Source: Eustoma russellianum (taxonomy: Eukaryota; Streptophyta; Magnoliopsida; Gentianales; Gentianaceae). From it: a DNA stretch of 64,000 nucleotides. Each line of letters opens with the position of its first letter. Position 1 is the first letter of the stretch. The stretch spans positions 30,818,404-30,882,403 of the forward strand of contig AP025046.1 of the NCBI GenBank assembly GCA_036186865.1, in the 5' to 3' direction. This document shows, piece by piece, positions 54,313 through 64,000 of the stretch. The translations under genes and the position numbers were made by a program. The notes beneath the pieces are model-generated. The model had not been told where the DNA came from. It saw only the letters and a program-made list of their open reading frames with translations, and did no database searches.

Positions 54313-56584
54313 CTCACAGAAAAATCATGACGTCTTCTATCAATTATTGCAACTAAAAAATAAAAATCCAAGGTATGCTACAGATGTTGAAAATTTGAAA
54401 CTACATGTAAGAAATCACAAGTACTTCAATGATAATAAAACAAAAATGAATTATATCACCTGGTTGGGCTGTATCACACCAAGATCCAAGTACTGTATCA
54501 CCCTAAATTTCAACTTTCCGTTGTTCAATTGCCGGAAGAGGCAAAGAAATCCAAAGTATAAGATCTCCGATGACCGGTAGACGACGGCGATGAAGGTGAA
54601 CAATAATGCGAAGAAAAAAAAGATGACCGTTGGAGCCTTTGCACTCGGCTCTCGGCTAATTCCAGCTAAGGCCTTTGCTCTCGGCTCTCTTTTCGTCGGC
54701 GCCGGTGCCTCTGCTGTCGGTGTTTCCCTCTAAGCCTTGAGGTTTCACTCGATTGATGATATGAAGACACTGGGGCCGGTTGCAAGGACTGAACTTGGAG
54801 TACGTCCAAGAGAATCCTAATTCACCATGCTTCTGCGTGCCACACTGATCCACTGTACCTCGTTACTTGGTTATTTGAACCACTAAATTTATTCTAGTTC
54901 ATATGAAAAGCAATCACTACTTGTTCATGCCCGCTCTATTTTAATTCAAGCCTACTAAATTCAAGTCAAATGTCTCGACGTCAACAAGTAACCAACAATT
55001 TTGTAGTGGTATATCACTCTACTATATTTACTATGTTAATGCGCACTCATCACAATCAATCAATATCTCTAGTAATACTAGTATCTCTGATTTATTTTCA
55101 TAACCCTACGTTCAACATCTTACCATAGACTGTAAATTCCTTCGTACGATCTCTTTCGTTGAGCTCTAATGATCATAACGCTTACATATTGTTACTTAGT
55201 TTCTACCATTTCTCTATAAATCATCTCTTAGTATCTATCATACTATGATAATTCATTCTTTAGTAACTATTGTCTCAGCTTAGACCTAAACTTGCTATGA
55301 TGCTACAATTCAAGTAGGGGTATGTACCTACTTTACTTTACCGTACTGGTACCAGATCTCATGCTGTTGTTGCGGTGAAGCAGCCCGAGTTACTGCATTG
55401 TCTATTAATGCTTCAGTAGCGTTTGCAGTAGGGTGTCTTGGTTAACATTTTAATTCATTCAAATTAATTATATAGTATTTAACTAGGGTTACTAAGATCA
55501 CGACTTAAAGAGTTATGATCAACTTAGATTAGGTAGAATTGCATGGGATATCCTACGTATACGTGTTTCTTAACCGATCGTCTCCTTAAGTCTAAGGTCA
55601 TAACTTACTTCTAGGGTTGTTCTTAGTATCATCATTTCTTAAGTCTAAGATCGTGTCTTATTTCTAAAATCATGCTTAGTATATAATCAACGCTTATGAC
55701 TACCTTCAGTATCTATGTACAAGTTCAACTCGTAGTCGGAGTCATTATTAGGTTTAAGATTGTAACTTATGCTCAGGATCATAGTTTATAACTGAGAGCA
55801 ATACCTATTCATGATCTTTGCTTATGTTCAAATCAGCACTTATGTCTAAGATTGTGACTTAAGGGAAAAGCGTAACTTAATTTCTAATATCATGGTCTAA
55901 ATCTACATTACCATGGATCTAGAACAATTCTTTGAAGATCATACTCTCAGCGTGTAATACCTCTTGGACTCATTCAAAATTAGATCCAAATGATCGGCGG
56001 TGTCAGCTGTGCGGTGCCACCACTCCTCTGTATCTCCTTGTAGAAGAATCTCAAGTTCGAGTGCGGTGGCGGTGGAGGCAGTGCCTGCTAGTTCAGTAGC
56101 TGATGCTACTGGCTAAGGTGTTGGTCATCGTGATTATGGCATCTTCAAGTACTTGGGGATGATTCCCTGATTCTGGTGGTTCTCACCACCATTTCCTTTA
56201 TTAGCGGCTTGTTCACGTCTTGCCGGAATTTTTCTAGAATTTAAAATGCTCGAAAATATATTTGTTTAAGTACATGCTAAGTTAGGGAGGGTATTTTGGA
56301 AATTTCTAACAACTTAGGGGTTTACATGCAAATAATCAGAGGTAGTTTGAGAAATTCTGTCGTTTACAGAATTCATGCTAAAAGTTAGGGGCATAATGGT
56401 AATCAAGCAAGGAAACGATCGCTCACCCTCGTACCCGTTAACCCGATCAATAACTTAAGCCTAAGATCATCACTTGGGCCTATGTTGCTTCTCAGGGGTA
56501 AAATCGTCATTTTAAGAAAAAGATCGTAGCTTAATTCTAAGTGATCTAATTAATCCTGCGTTTCCGAGACGGATCTGGAGCCTC
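54313..56584. other. Gypsy-2 internal region, right part
   Basis: 54313-54860 may be the RTE 5' leader. From about 55480 to 55900 the phrase TTAAGTCTAAG(A/G)TC recurs with variants such as TAAGATCGTG and AAGATTGTAACTTA, a degenerate short repeat. At about 56090-56235 the minus strand has a gag-start-like frame (PARREQAANKGNGG) in which the start codon position reads ATT. No other coding region is recognisable. Confidence 0.5.
56090..56235 (-). pseudogene. Gypsy-2 gag N-terminal relic
   Basis: The frame near 56230 reads I-PARREQAANKGNGGENHQNQG, resembling the MPPRR start of gag in Gypsy-1, with ATT where ATG is expected. A stop follows soon after. It is placed correctly, about 0.36 kb inside the primer-binding site. 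Confidence 0.5.
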
Positions 56585-56597
56585 GGCTCTGATACCA
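56585..56597 (-). promoter_or_regulatory. Primer-binding site of Gypsy-2 (initiator-Met tRNA)
   Basis: The minus strand reads TGGTATCAGAGCC, two bases from the LTR end, a full match to the canonical plant initiator-Met primer-binding site. Confidence 0.95.
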
Positions 56598-56599
56598 CC

Positions 56600-57748
56600 T
56601 GTAGCGCCCTGCACCTGAACCCTACCATCGGGAACAGTGCACCTGCCGTAGTCTGCTATGATAACTACACGGCGTCGATCAAACTTCTTTACACGTCAGA
56701 AATGACGTATAATTTTTTCGTGGAAATGATAATCGAAATAAACATCTTCATTAAATTAAATCCATCGAAAATAAAAACAAGTACCAAAGCTGTCGAAACC
56801 CGCTATGTCAAGTACAAAGAACTGAAATAATCTGAATACAAGTAAAGAGTGTAGGTAAAAAGAGCCATCTAACTATCCCGCTAAAAGCATCTGGTCACAC
56901 GGTCCCAACACGAGCCCTGAGCTCGGCTCACTCTCCCAAGGTTGCACAATCGGCCCCATCATCTATAAAGATATACTCAAAGTCCTGCTCAACTATAGAG
57001 GGGAGGTAGGAGGTGAGTGATTGGAGTCACTCATAGGTTACTCGTCTCTCCCGAAAAAGGACTGTCACATACTAGTCGGGTAAACAGATAAAGCATGTAA
57101 AAAAGGAACAGTCTCTTCTGAAAAGGGACTGTCACATACTGAATCGGGTAAACAAATAAAGCATGTAAACCAGGAACAGATAAATAAATAAAACAATAAA
57201 ACATAAATAAAGAAATAACACATATCTGACACGACCCGTATCCCAAATTGTAACACCGAAACACCTTTATAATAAGATCAACGATAATCACAACAATAAC
57301 AATGCAATGTGCAACTTCATGATGCATGCTCTTTCATCACCGTGTCACACGCAGTCATTTAATATCACACGTCATGCTCTTCCTTTTCTATGATATGCTA
57401 TGCATGTCCTAGATCCTATTATGTGAAGGTAACCGTTATTACCAAACACCCATCACACGCCTCGTCATGCCGCACGTCCTATAGGACCACACGTCTCATA
57501 GGTCAAATGAAATGCTCGTTCCATGAATGCTTCACACTTTCATACTTTTGTTTCTCCTATGTTGCATGCTCTGTTCAATGTTGCGTATTACCTATATTGC
57601 GTAATTACCCTATGTTGCGTGGGGTTCATTACTGTATTTTACCTTCTACTGTTATTTTATTTTTCTAGACTTTATTTTAGGTTTCTACACTTTATTTTAT
57701 TTTTCCTAATCTTTCACACACTTGAATCTGATATTTAATTATTTTTAT
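56600..57748 (-). repeat. 5' LTR of Gypsy-2, inner part, interrupted by Gypsy-3
   Basis: It aligns with 46906-47985 of the left LTR. Compared with that copy it has an extra tandem unit of about 65 bp (57046-57173). It ends where TGTAGCACCC of Gypsy-3 begins. Confidence 0.88.
57046..57173. repeat. LTR-copy-specific tandem duplication
   Basis: Two copies of a unit containing GGACTGTCACATACT, TCGGGTAAACA and ATAAAGCATGTAAA are present here. The left LTR has one copy (47346-47413). The duplication therefore arose after or during insertion of this copy. Confidence 0.8.
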
Positions 57749-60700
57749 TGTAGCACCCTATACCCAGCCTGTCCAGATACGATGCGTCTGCCGTACTTCA
57801 CTACGGAGAGTACCAAGCGTCAATGCATAACGTGTCATAGTCCATAACAAAAATTCATGGACTTTCATGCCTACATATCAATAAGTAAACAAAACTTAGG
57901 CAGAATAAAAACTTTTAAACGAAGCGTTCCGAATATCCGACATAACGTCTACAACCATGTCCGCAAAATAAATGGGAAAATCCGAAATGTTTGTTGCTAC
58001 ATAGTCCATCAAACATAAACCATCATAATGAAAATCCTTAAGCTGCCATCCTTTCTCACGTCTACGGGTATGGAACTCTAGGCTCATCGTCAATCCACTC
58101 TACCCCGTTTCCTGCAAGTTCTGGGAGAAAAAATAAGAGGGTGAGAGACAAAGTCACCAGCAAGTACACCATAAACAATCAAGAATTAAATGGAAAGTAT
58201 ACATAAGAACCAACAATAATTTGGATTCCCAACTTACCTGACCTTCAATACGTCATCCGCAAAGGAAATAAGATCACAACTTATGTGACGAAAGATAATA
58301 AGATCGTAGCTTAGGCAAAGAAGGATAATAAGATCATGACCTAAGTAACAGCACATCTAGCATTCGACTAGCAATTAAATGCAATGTGTATGAATATGCA
58401 AATGTGATGCAAAATGATAAGATGAAAAATTAATTCGTTCTTCCTTTCTTTCAAAACATCACCGTCGTAAAACGAGGAGTAGAGAGGATTTAGATCTATT
58501 ATATCTGGATCTGAGGCGGTCATACCATTCCTTTCAGATCCATTATTTCCAGATCTGAAAACGGTCATGCAATCAATCATCATCATTAGGTCTATTCTCT
58601 CCGGGCCTGAACGGTCATAAATCATCATCATCAGGTCTATTCTCTCCGGGCCTGAACGGTCATAAATTTTCGTAATCAGGTCTATTCTCTTCGGGCTTGA
58701 ACGGTCATACTCATCATCAGATCAATTAACCCCGGATCTGGAGCAGGTTGTGCTGGGTAGAAATTTATGGTACCAATAGCAGTCTTTCTTTCAAAAACTG
58801 AAATGTTTCCTTCAAATAGAGCTTTTTTTAAATTTCTTTGGCATAAAATCAGTCTCATAAATTACATGAACATTGACAATGCAATGCCTGATATGCAACA
58901 CGCAAGTTATGCCTAAATTCATCATATACCGCACATACAGGCTTGTTCTTTAAGCTGGAAAAATATGCCAGCATTAATGCTCTTGTTCATACAGCCTCAA
59001 ACATATCAATTCAGGGCCCATTTTCAGAAACTTATGCCACACATATGCACAATGAGATCTTAGTTACATGCCATAAAAATTTCGTAAAATTTTGAGGTGA
59101 TTATAACCCTCAAATCATTAAATTACTAAAAAGGGATACTGCTGAATCCAGCTGTGCAGTACCCATCCTTACCTTAACTTCAAGGCCATAAAATCTTATT
59201 TTATTTGGGCCATCACCTGGAAAACATATTTAACACACCGAGAATAATATTCATGTGCCCAAACATCACATACAAGTCCAAATAAACAAGATTAAGGCCT
59301 CACCAATCATGCCATCAAGCTGTCCTGTTTTCCATTTTTGTGCCACTAACTTCCATTCAGTTGTTTACCCCTTAAAACAGTAGTTTCAATCAAATTTCCT
59401 TACATGGACATGTTCATCTATGTATTAAGTAATTACCATAAAAGTTCCAAGGCAATCCAATAGGTTTAGAGGGGTCATCTAATTATTTTTCCAACACTAG
59501 ATACATGCAGAATCTGTGGTGACCAGTTGTCACTAAAAATTCCATTGAGGATAAACCACAAGTCTTTTTACCAAAATTACAACTCACAGATTTAGTACAC
59601 ATATAAGGCTATCATCCTACCAAAATTCAGCCAAATTGCACGCTCCTAAGGCTCGTTTTCAGGTCAAACAATTAGCTACACAAATCTGTCCAGTCCCAGT
59701 AAATCCTAAGTTTCATCACTTTTTTTTGTTCAAACATTCCCCAACTTACTTTATTTCCCTAAATAACTTCTAACCACTAAATGCACACTTTAACCTATTC
59801 ATTCCATGTATCATAATATTCTTTAGACTACACATGTATCATACCAAAACAGCCTTGCAATTTTACACATAGCACACGCCACCTTCATCCATTTTACACC
59901 ACATAAAGTTTACTCTTAGCAAAATCAACTAGCCTTCCAACTAACCACCATAAACAGCCTGTTTTTGGTGAGTAGTGGATTTCATAGCATGTTCAAGTCT
60001 GAGCACATAACATATCCATATACTGAATCATTCAATCATACCATATTCATACATCTTTTGCTTCATAAAGTCTATTCTTCACAAGAATTAGTTCATTATC
60101 CATTTGGCCCTTAAAAACCGTCCCTCATATGAAGAATATATATCATGCCATATTTAAGTTAGACATTCAACACATCCATAGAGAAAATCACCCACATGCA
60201 AACACTTTTCCTTATGAAACAACTAGTTTCTCATGTTTTGAACTTAGAATCTTCAACTAAGATTCATATCTTAGAAATGGATAGTCATTCAAGCATACAC
60301 TTCACAAATAAGTCAAGATTGCTTAGGATATATTTACCTCTTTAAGCTAGAAACTTTCCTTAGCTTGAGCCTTGGTTGAAATAGAGTGGAATTTCCCCCA
60401 ACCTCTTCCTAAAGCATACGGTTGAGAGAGAAAGAGTGGAAGTAAATGTTAGCTATTATTTAAAGACATAATGGAGCTAGTTATAAGCTAGATTAGCTTA
60501 CCAAAATGGTGTTTAAATGAGGATTGAAAGGGATTCAACCCACCATATGCTTGGTACCACCTAGTAGCTTGAAGAAACTTCACCTAGTGACCATGTAGGG
60601 GTCACGGTTTTGGTGAGGTAAAACAACCAAAATGTAAGCATTACATTTAAGAGAAAATAGAATCCATTTTAGAAGCTAAGATGTTACTCACCTAGATGAA

Positions 60701-61328
60701 ACTTGGAGCTTGAAGATGAAGATGATCTTGAGTCTCCTAACTTAATCCTAGCCGTATGCAATGAAGATGATGGAGGGATTGCCTAAGTGTGCAATGAGTC
60801 TTTAGTTGTTTGCTTGGGCAAGTTCTTGAGAGTGTTGAGAGTAGAAGATGAAGAGGGGCTTCTAGGATGACTTGAAGAAATCTTCTTGGGAGAGAAGAAG
60901 AGGGGGTGGCCGGCGGGTTTGGTCAAAAGAGGGGACAAGGGATTCTCGTGTGTGCTTAGAAAGAAGAAAGCACTTCTCGGGGTCACATTTGACCCCCTTT
61001 TGTCTTCCATGCTTGGATTCTTCATTTTATTTTATTTTTATTCCAAGAGTTGTCTTAGAATTTAAATGGGATATTAAGAATTTGAGGAGGGTTCTAGAGC
61101 CCTTGTGTTGGCCGAATCTTCTAAGGGTTGGGAGGGTATTTTTGTCATTTCACACATTTCATAAAACATACTTATATAATTATACCATTGCTTATAATAT
61201 CTTCTTTAAGGAATATTTATTAAAGAAGCAATAATAAAACTTAATAAAATGCACTTGGAAGAACTAGCATTTTATTACGCCACTTCATACGAGTCTCAAG
61301 CACAATATGATTTTCGTTGGGTACAACA
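57749..61328 (-). repeat. 3' LTR of Gypsy-3 (3,580 bp)
   Basis: It begins TGTAGCACCC and ends GGTACAACA, next to the polypurine tract. It is longer than the other LTRs in the window, so an undetected insertion inside is possible. It carries a hairpin array at 58491-58745. Open frames within it (for example 60783-61234) show no domain. Confidence 0.85.
58491..58745. repeat. Stem-loop array in the Gypsy-3 LTR
   Basis: Six units end in ACGGTCAT or similar and each carries a short stem: AGATC/GATCT, CAGATC/GATCTG, AGGTC/GGCCT, CAGGTC/GGCCTG, CAGGTC/GGCTTG, CAGATC/GATCTG. The loop is often TATTCTCTCCG. A-T and G-T pairs replace each other between units, so pairing is kept. Position is 0.74-1.0 kb from the U5 edge. 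Confidence 0.75.
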
Positions 61329-61341
61329 TCCTCCCCCCTTA
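61329..61341 (-). promoter_or_regulatory. Polypurine tract of Gypsy-3
   Basis: The minus strand reads TAAGGGGGGAGGA directly before the LTR's TGTTGTAC, preceded by AAGTTTCGAGGACAAAACTT, the typical end of gypsy pol. Confidence 0.9.
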
Positions 61342-61384
61342 TCACAAGTTTTGTCCTCGAAACTTAAGAGCACTAATCAAAAAG

Positions 61385-62926
61385 ATGTGGGTATATGTTC
61401 TTCATGTTTTCTTTTGTCTCCCAAGTGGCTTCATCAACCGAGTTGCATTTCCATTGCACCTTAACTATAGGAATTGATCGTTTCCTTCGAGCCTTTTCCT
61501 CCCGGTGGTTTTATCAACCGAGTGGCTCATGAACGTACTGGCGAAGCTGGGATACATGAAATACGTCATGTAACTGAGACAATGGTGGCGGTAGCGCTAG
61601 CCGGTAAGCGACTTCTCCAATCATTTCAATAATCTCATATGGACTGATAAACCTTGGACTTAGTTTACCCTTTATGCCAGATCTTTTCACTCCCTTTGAT
61701 GGCGACACCTTTAAGAGCACTTTTTCACCTGCCTGAAATTCCACTGGTCGTTGCTTTTCGGCAGCCCAAACTTTGCTTCTATCTTGGGCCGCTTTCAACC
61801 TTTGCTCGACAATTATTACTTTCTCTCGAGTCTGCTCCACTAAGTCAGGCCCTACAATAATTTTATCTTCAATTTCATCCCAATAAAGTGGAGATCGGAA
61901 CTTTCTTCCATATAGCGCTTCATAAGGAGCCATTCCAATGGATCGATGGTAGCTATTATTATAGGAGAACTCTACTAGCTTAAGACTCATGTCCCAGCTT
62001 CCTTCGAAATCAAGGATACAAGCACATAACATGTTCTCTAACATTTGGGTTGTTCTTTCCGATTGGCCATCAGTCTGAGGGTGATATGCGGAACTCATCT
62101 GAATCTCAGCGGCCATGGCCTTCTGGAAGGCCGTCCAAAATCTAGAAGTGAAACGAGGGTCACGATCACAAACTATACTCATGGATACTCTGTGCAAGCA
62201 TTCTATCTGATCTATATACGCTGAAGCCAATTTCTCCAGAGAGGCTTTGATCGACATGGCCATGAAATGGACGGACTTCGTGAAACGATCAACCACTACC
62301 CAAATAGCATCATATCCATTCCTTGTCTTTGGCAAGTCAGTCACTAAATCCATAGTGATGTGATCCCATTTCCACTCAGGAACTTCAAGGGATTGCAACA
62401 ATCCTGCGGGTCTTTGATGTTCTGCTTTTACTTTTAGACAAAAAAGACATTTCTCCTCGAATTCAGCAATCTGCTTCTTCATACCAGGCCACCAGAACAT
62501 CTGTTTTAAGTCTCGATGCATCTTGTTGGCTGCTGGATGAATTGATAGGCGAGAACTATGAGCTTCCCGAAGGACTTCATTCTTTATGTCATCATCATTG
62601 AGTACGCACAATCGACCCCTGAACCGCAAACTGTCATCATTTCTGACCTCAAAATCTTCAGATGGCTTCATTTCTAACTTATCGTTAATCCTCTTCAATG
62701 CCTCATCTTTTCCTTGACCCTCTTTAATTTTGTCGCTTAATGAAGGAATCAACACCAATTTAGCAAGTACATTATCAATAGAATCGACTACCTCAAGGTC
62801 AAACTCTTCCATATCACGCTGCAAAGGTGGTTGACGCGGATGGCTTGTCTTCCGACTCAATGCATCGGCAACTCTATTGGCTTTCCCTGGATGATACTGG
62901 ATAGAGAGGTCGTAATCCCTCATCAA
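61385..62926 (-). pseudogene. Gypsy-3 integrase with the RNase H end
   Basis: The frame 62926-61514 is open for 470 codons. It starts in the RNase H end (YHPGKANRVADALS) and continues with the linker, the zinc-binding HSSRLSIHP..H and CLFC segments and the catalytic core. The acidic residues are D in TMDLVTDLP, D in CDRDPRFTSRFW and E in SERTTQMLENML. The C-terminal KVSPSKGVKRSGIKGKLSPRF and HVSQLR follow, and then a stop at 61514. In another frame the usual C-terminal end (EATWETKENM) follows to about 61385. This is the best preserved pol segment in the window; a frame break remains near its end. Confidence 0.88.
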
Positions 62927-64000
62927 CTTTAGCCATCAGCGTTGATGCATATTTAATTCCTTCTGATGAAATGGTACTTAAGACTTTTGTGATCCGTAAA
63001 GATTTCGCACCTTTCACTGTACAGATAATGTCTCTATATCTTTAGGGCAAAGACCACAGCTGCAAGCTCAAGATCATGTACTGGATAATTCTGCTTGAAC
63101 GGATTCAGCTTTGGAGATGCATGCATAATCACTCAGTCTTTCTGCATTAACACACATCCAAGGCCGTTTTTCAAGGCATCACTGTACACTACAAAACTTT
63201 CACCAGAAATAGGCTGAGCCAAAACTGGAGCATATGTCACCTTCTCCTTTAACTCTGCAAGGCTCCTTTCGTAGTCCGAAGTCCATTCGAAATTTGTCTT
63301 CTTCTGTGTCAATCGGGTGAGAGGCATAGCAATCCGAGAGAATCCTTCAACAAACTTGCGATAATAGCCGGCGAGACCAAGAAAACTCTGTACTTCTGTA
63401 ACATTCGTTGGACTTGGTAATTCTGTGATTGCTTCAATCTTTTTGGGATCTACTGATATCCCATCTTCAGATATGACATGACCCAGAAACGCTACACTAT
63501 GCATCCAAAATTCGCATTTACTGAATTTGGCGTACAACTGCTTCTTCCGTAAGATGTTGAGGACGATCCTCAAATGGGTTGCGTGTGACTCTTTGTCTGG
63601 TGAGTAAATCAAGATATCGTCAAATAAAAACCACAACAAACTTGTCCAATTGCTCTTGAAATACTCGATTCATAAGGTCCATGAATGTCGCGGGGGCGTT
63701 CGTCAATCCGAATGGCATCACAAGAAATTCGTAATGCCCATAACGCGTCCTGAATGCAGTCTTAGGTACATCCTCAGCTTTGATTTTCAATTGAAAATAT
63801 CCAGAGCGAACATCAACTTTACTGAAAACTCGTGCTCCTTCATCAAGATTTTTTAAGCAGTTCTCAAAACAGAATCTTTTTGAAATGAGACTTATTAATT
63901 GCTTACTCGAAGCTGGTCAAATAGATCATCGATTCTAGGCAAAGGGTACTTGTTCTTTATTATAATCTTGCTGAGCTCTCTATAATCTATGCACTGTCGC
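62927..64000 (-). pseudogene. Gypsy-3 reverse transcriptase and RNase H, incomplete at the window edge
   Basis: RT text runs from the window edge ([16 protein letters not shown]) through RSGYFQL and [21 protein letters not shown] to FDDILIYS. Then come [19 protein letters not shown] and [12 protein letters not shown] (frame 63639-63133), and [18 protein letters not shown] of RNase H. The catalytic aspartates are present, but one extra T just before them shifts the frame near 63630. A 68 bp insertion lies at 63839-63906. RNase H is broken by stops at about 62930-63020. The 5' part of pol and gag are outside the window. Confidence 0.85.
63839..63906 (-). other. 68 bp insertion in the Gypsy-3 RT
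   Basis: On the minus strand the conserved DQLR-GARVF text is split by 68 bp that begin GTAAGC and end GATGAA. The insert is AT-rich and contains TAA, so it breaks the frame. It starts like a plant splice donor but lacks a clean AG acceptor that would restore frame. Confidence 0.6.

Larger units (their letters stand above)
46906..57748 (-). mobile_element. Gypsy-2, non-autonomous gypsy element with a nested RTE LINE
   Basis: The left (3') LTR is 46906-49365, the polypurine tract 49366-49378, the primer-binding site 56585-56597, and the right (5') LTR starts at 56600. The internal region has only a trace of gag start and no protease, RT or integrase; an RTE LINE sits inside. The right LTR is interrupted at 57749 by Gypsy-3, so its other half and the second target duplication (TAATA on the left) lie beyond the window. 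It probably relied on proteins from relatives. Confidence 0.85.
57749..64000 (-). mobile_element. Gypsy-3, gypsy element running off the window
   Basis: The left (3') LTR is 57749-61328, followed by a polypurine tract and pol read on the minus strand: integrase, RNase H and RT, continuing past 64000. It is inserted into the right LTR of Gypsy-2, so it is younger than that insertion. The five bases on its left are TTTAT; the partner duplication is outside. Pol has one long intact integrase frame but several lesions in RT and RNase H. Confidence 0.9.

Noticed and set aside
60783..61234. Open frames of 80 and 120 codons on both strands near the Gypsy-3 LTR end
   Set aside because: They overlap each other on opposite strands inside the LTR, are Ser/Lys-rich and show no domain.

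Overview
This window is transposon-dense angiosperm (most likely eudicot) nuclear DNA. No ordinary host gene is recognisable. Nearly everything that can be named is a mobile element: L1-type LINEs with DUF4283 ORF1 and plant-type RNase H, an RTE-clade LINE, Ty3/gypsy elements primed by initiator-Met tRNA, a Copia gag relic, a MuDR-like transposon, a hAT-type MITE and a SINE tail. Plant-type degenerate TTTAGGG repeats, (TA)n tracts and frequent C-to-T nonsense codons fit silenced plant heterochromatin. The species cannot be named from the sequence.

Layout. 1-1120: tail of a LINE (+). 1121-2876: unassigned. 2882-11978: a 9.1 kb gypsy element (-) with matching TTAGT target duplications, dead gag-pol and a left LTR shortened by an internal deletion. 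11984-14869: unassigned DNA with two facing TATA-like boxes. 14870-33310: four copies of one LINE family (A, B, C on -, D on +). LINE-B is split by a 2,588 bp solo gypsy LTR, and C and D abut (TA)n tracts. 33355-37409: unassigned, with ATCGATCG hairpin motifs and an interstitial telomere-like block. 37419-43367: a complete but decayed MuDR-like element with 107 bp TIRs, a spliced MURA-type transposase (-) and a convergent two-exon GRF zinc-finger gene (+). 44610-45481: hAT-type MITE with a SINE tail inside. 46100-46905: Copia gag relic, cut by a second gypsy element (46906 to beyond 57748). That element has almost no coding capacity and carries an RTE LINE. Its right LTR is in turn cut by a third gypsy element (57749 to beyond the window end).

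Main observations. The LTRs of the gypsy elements carry tandem arrays of small stem-loops. In the solo LTR the stem sequence differs from unit to unit but the two arms change together while the loop stays constant, which looks like selection for structure. Arrays of different sequence sit about 0.7-1.0 kb from the U5 end in three different LTR families. Other notable items are the GRF gene inside the MuDR-like element, a 70 bp GT..AG intron-like insertion in a gypsy RNase H domain, an ATGA overlap coupling ORF1 and ORF2 in two LINE copies, and repeated association of the LINE family with (TA)n. All coding regions were read by eye. Family names rest on motifs, not on database searches.
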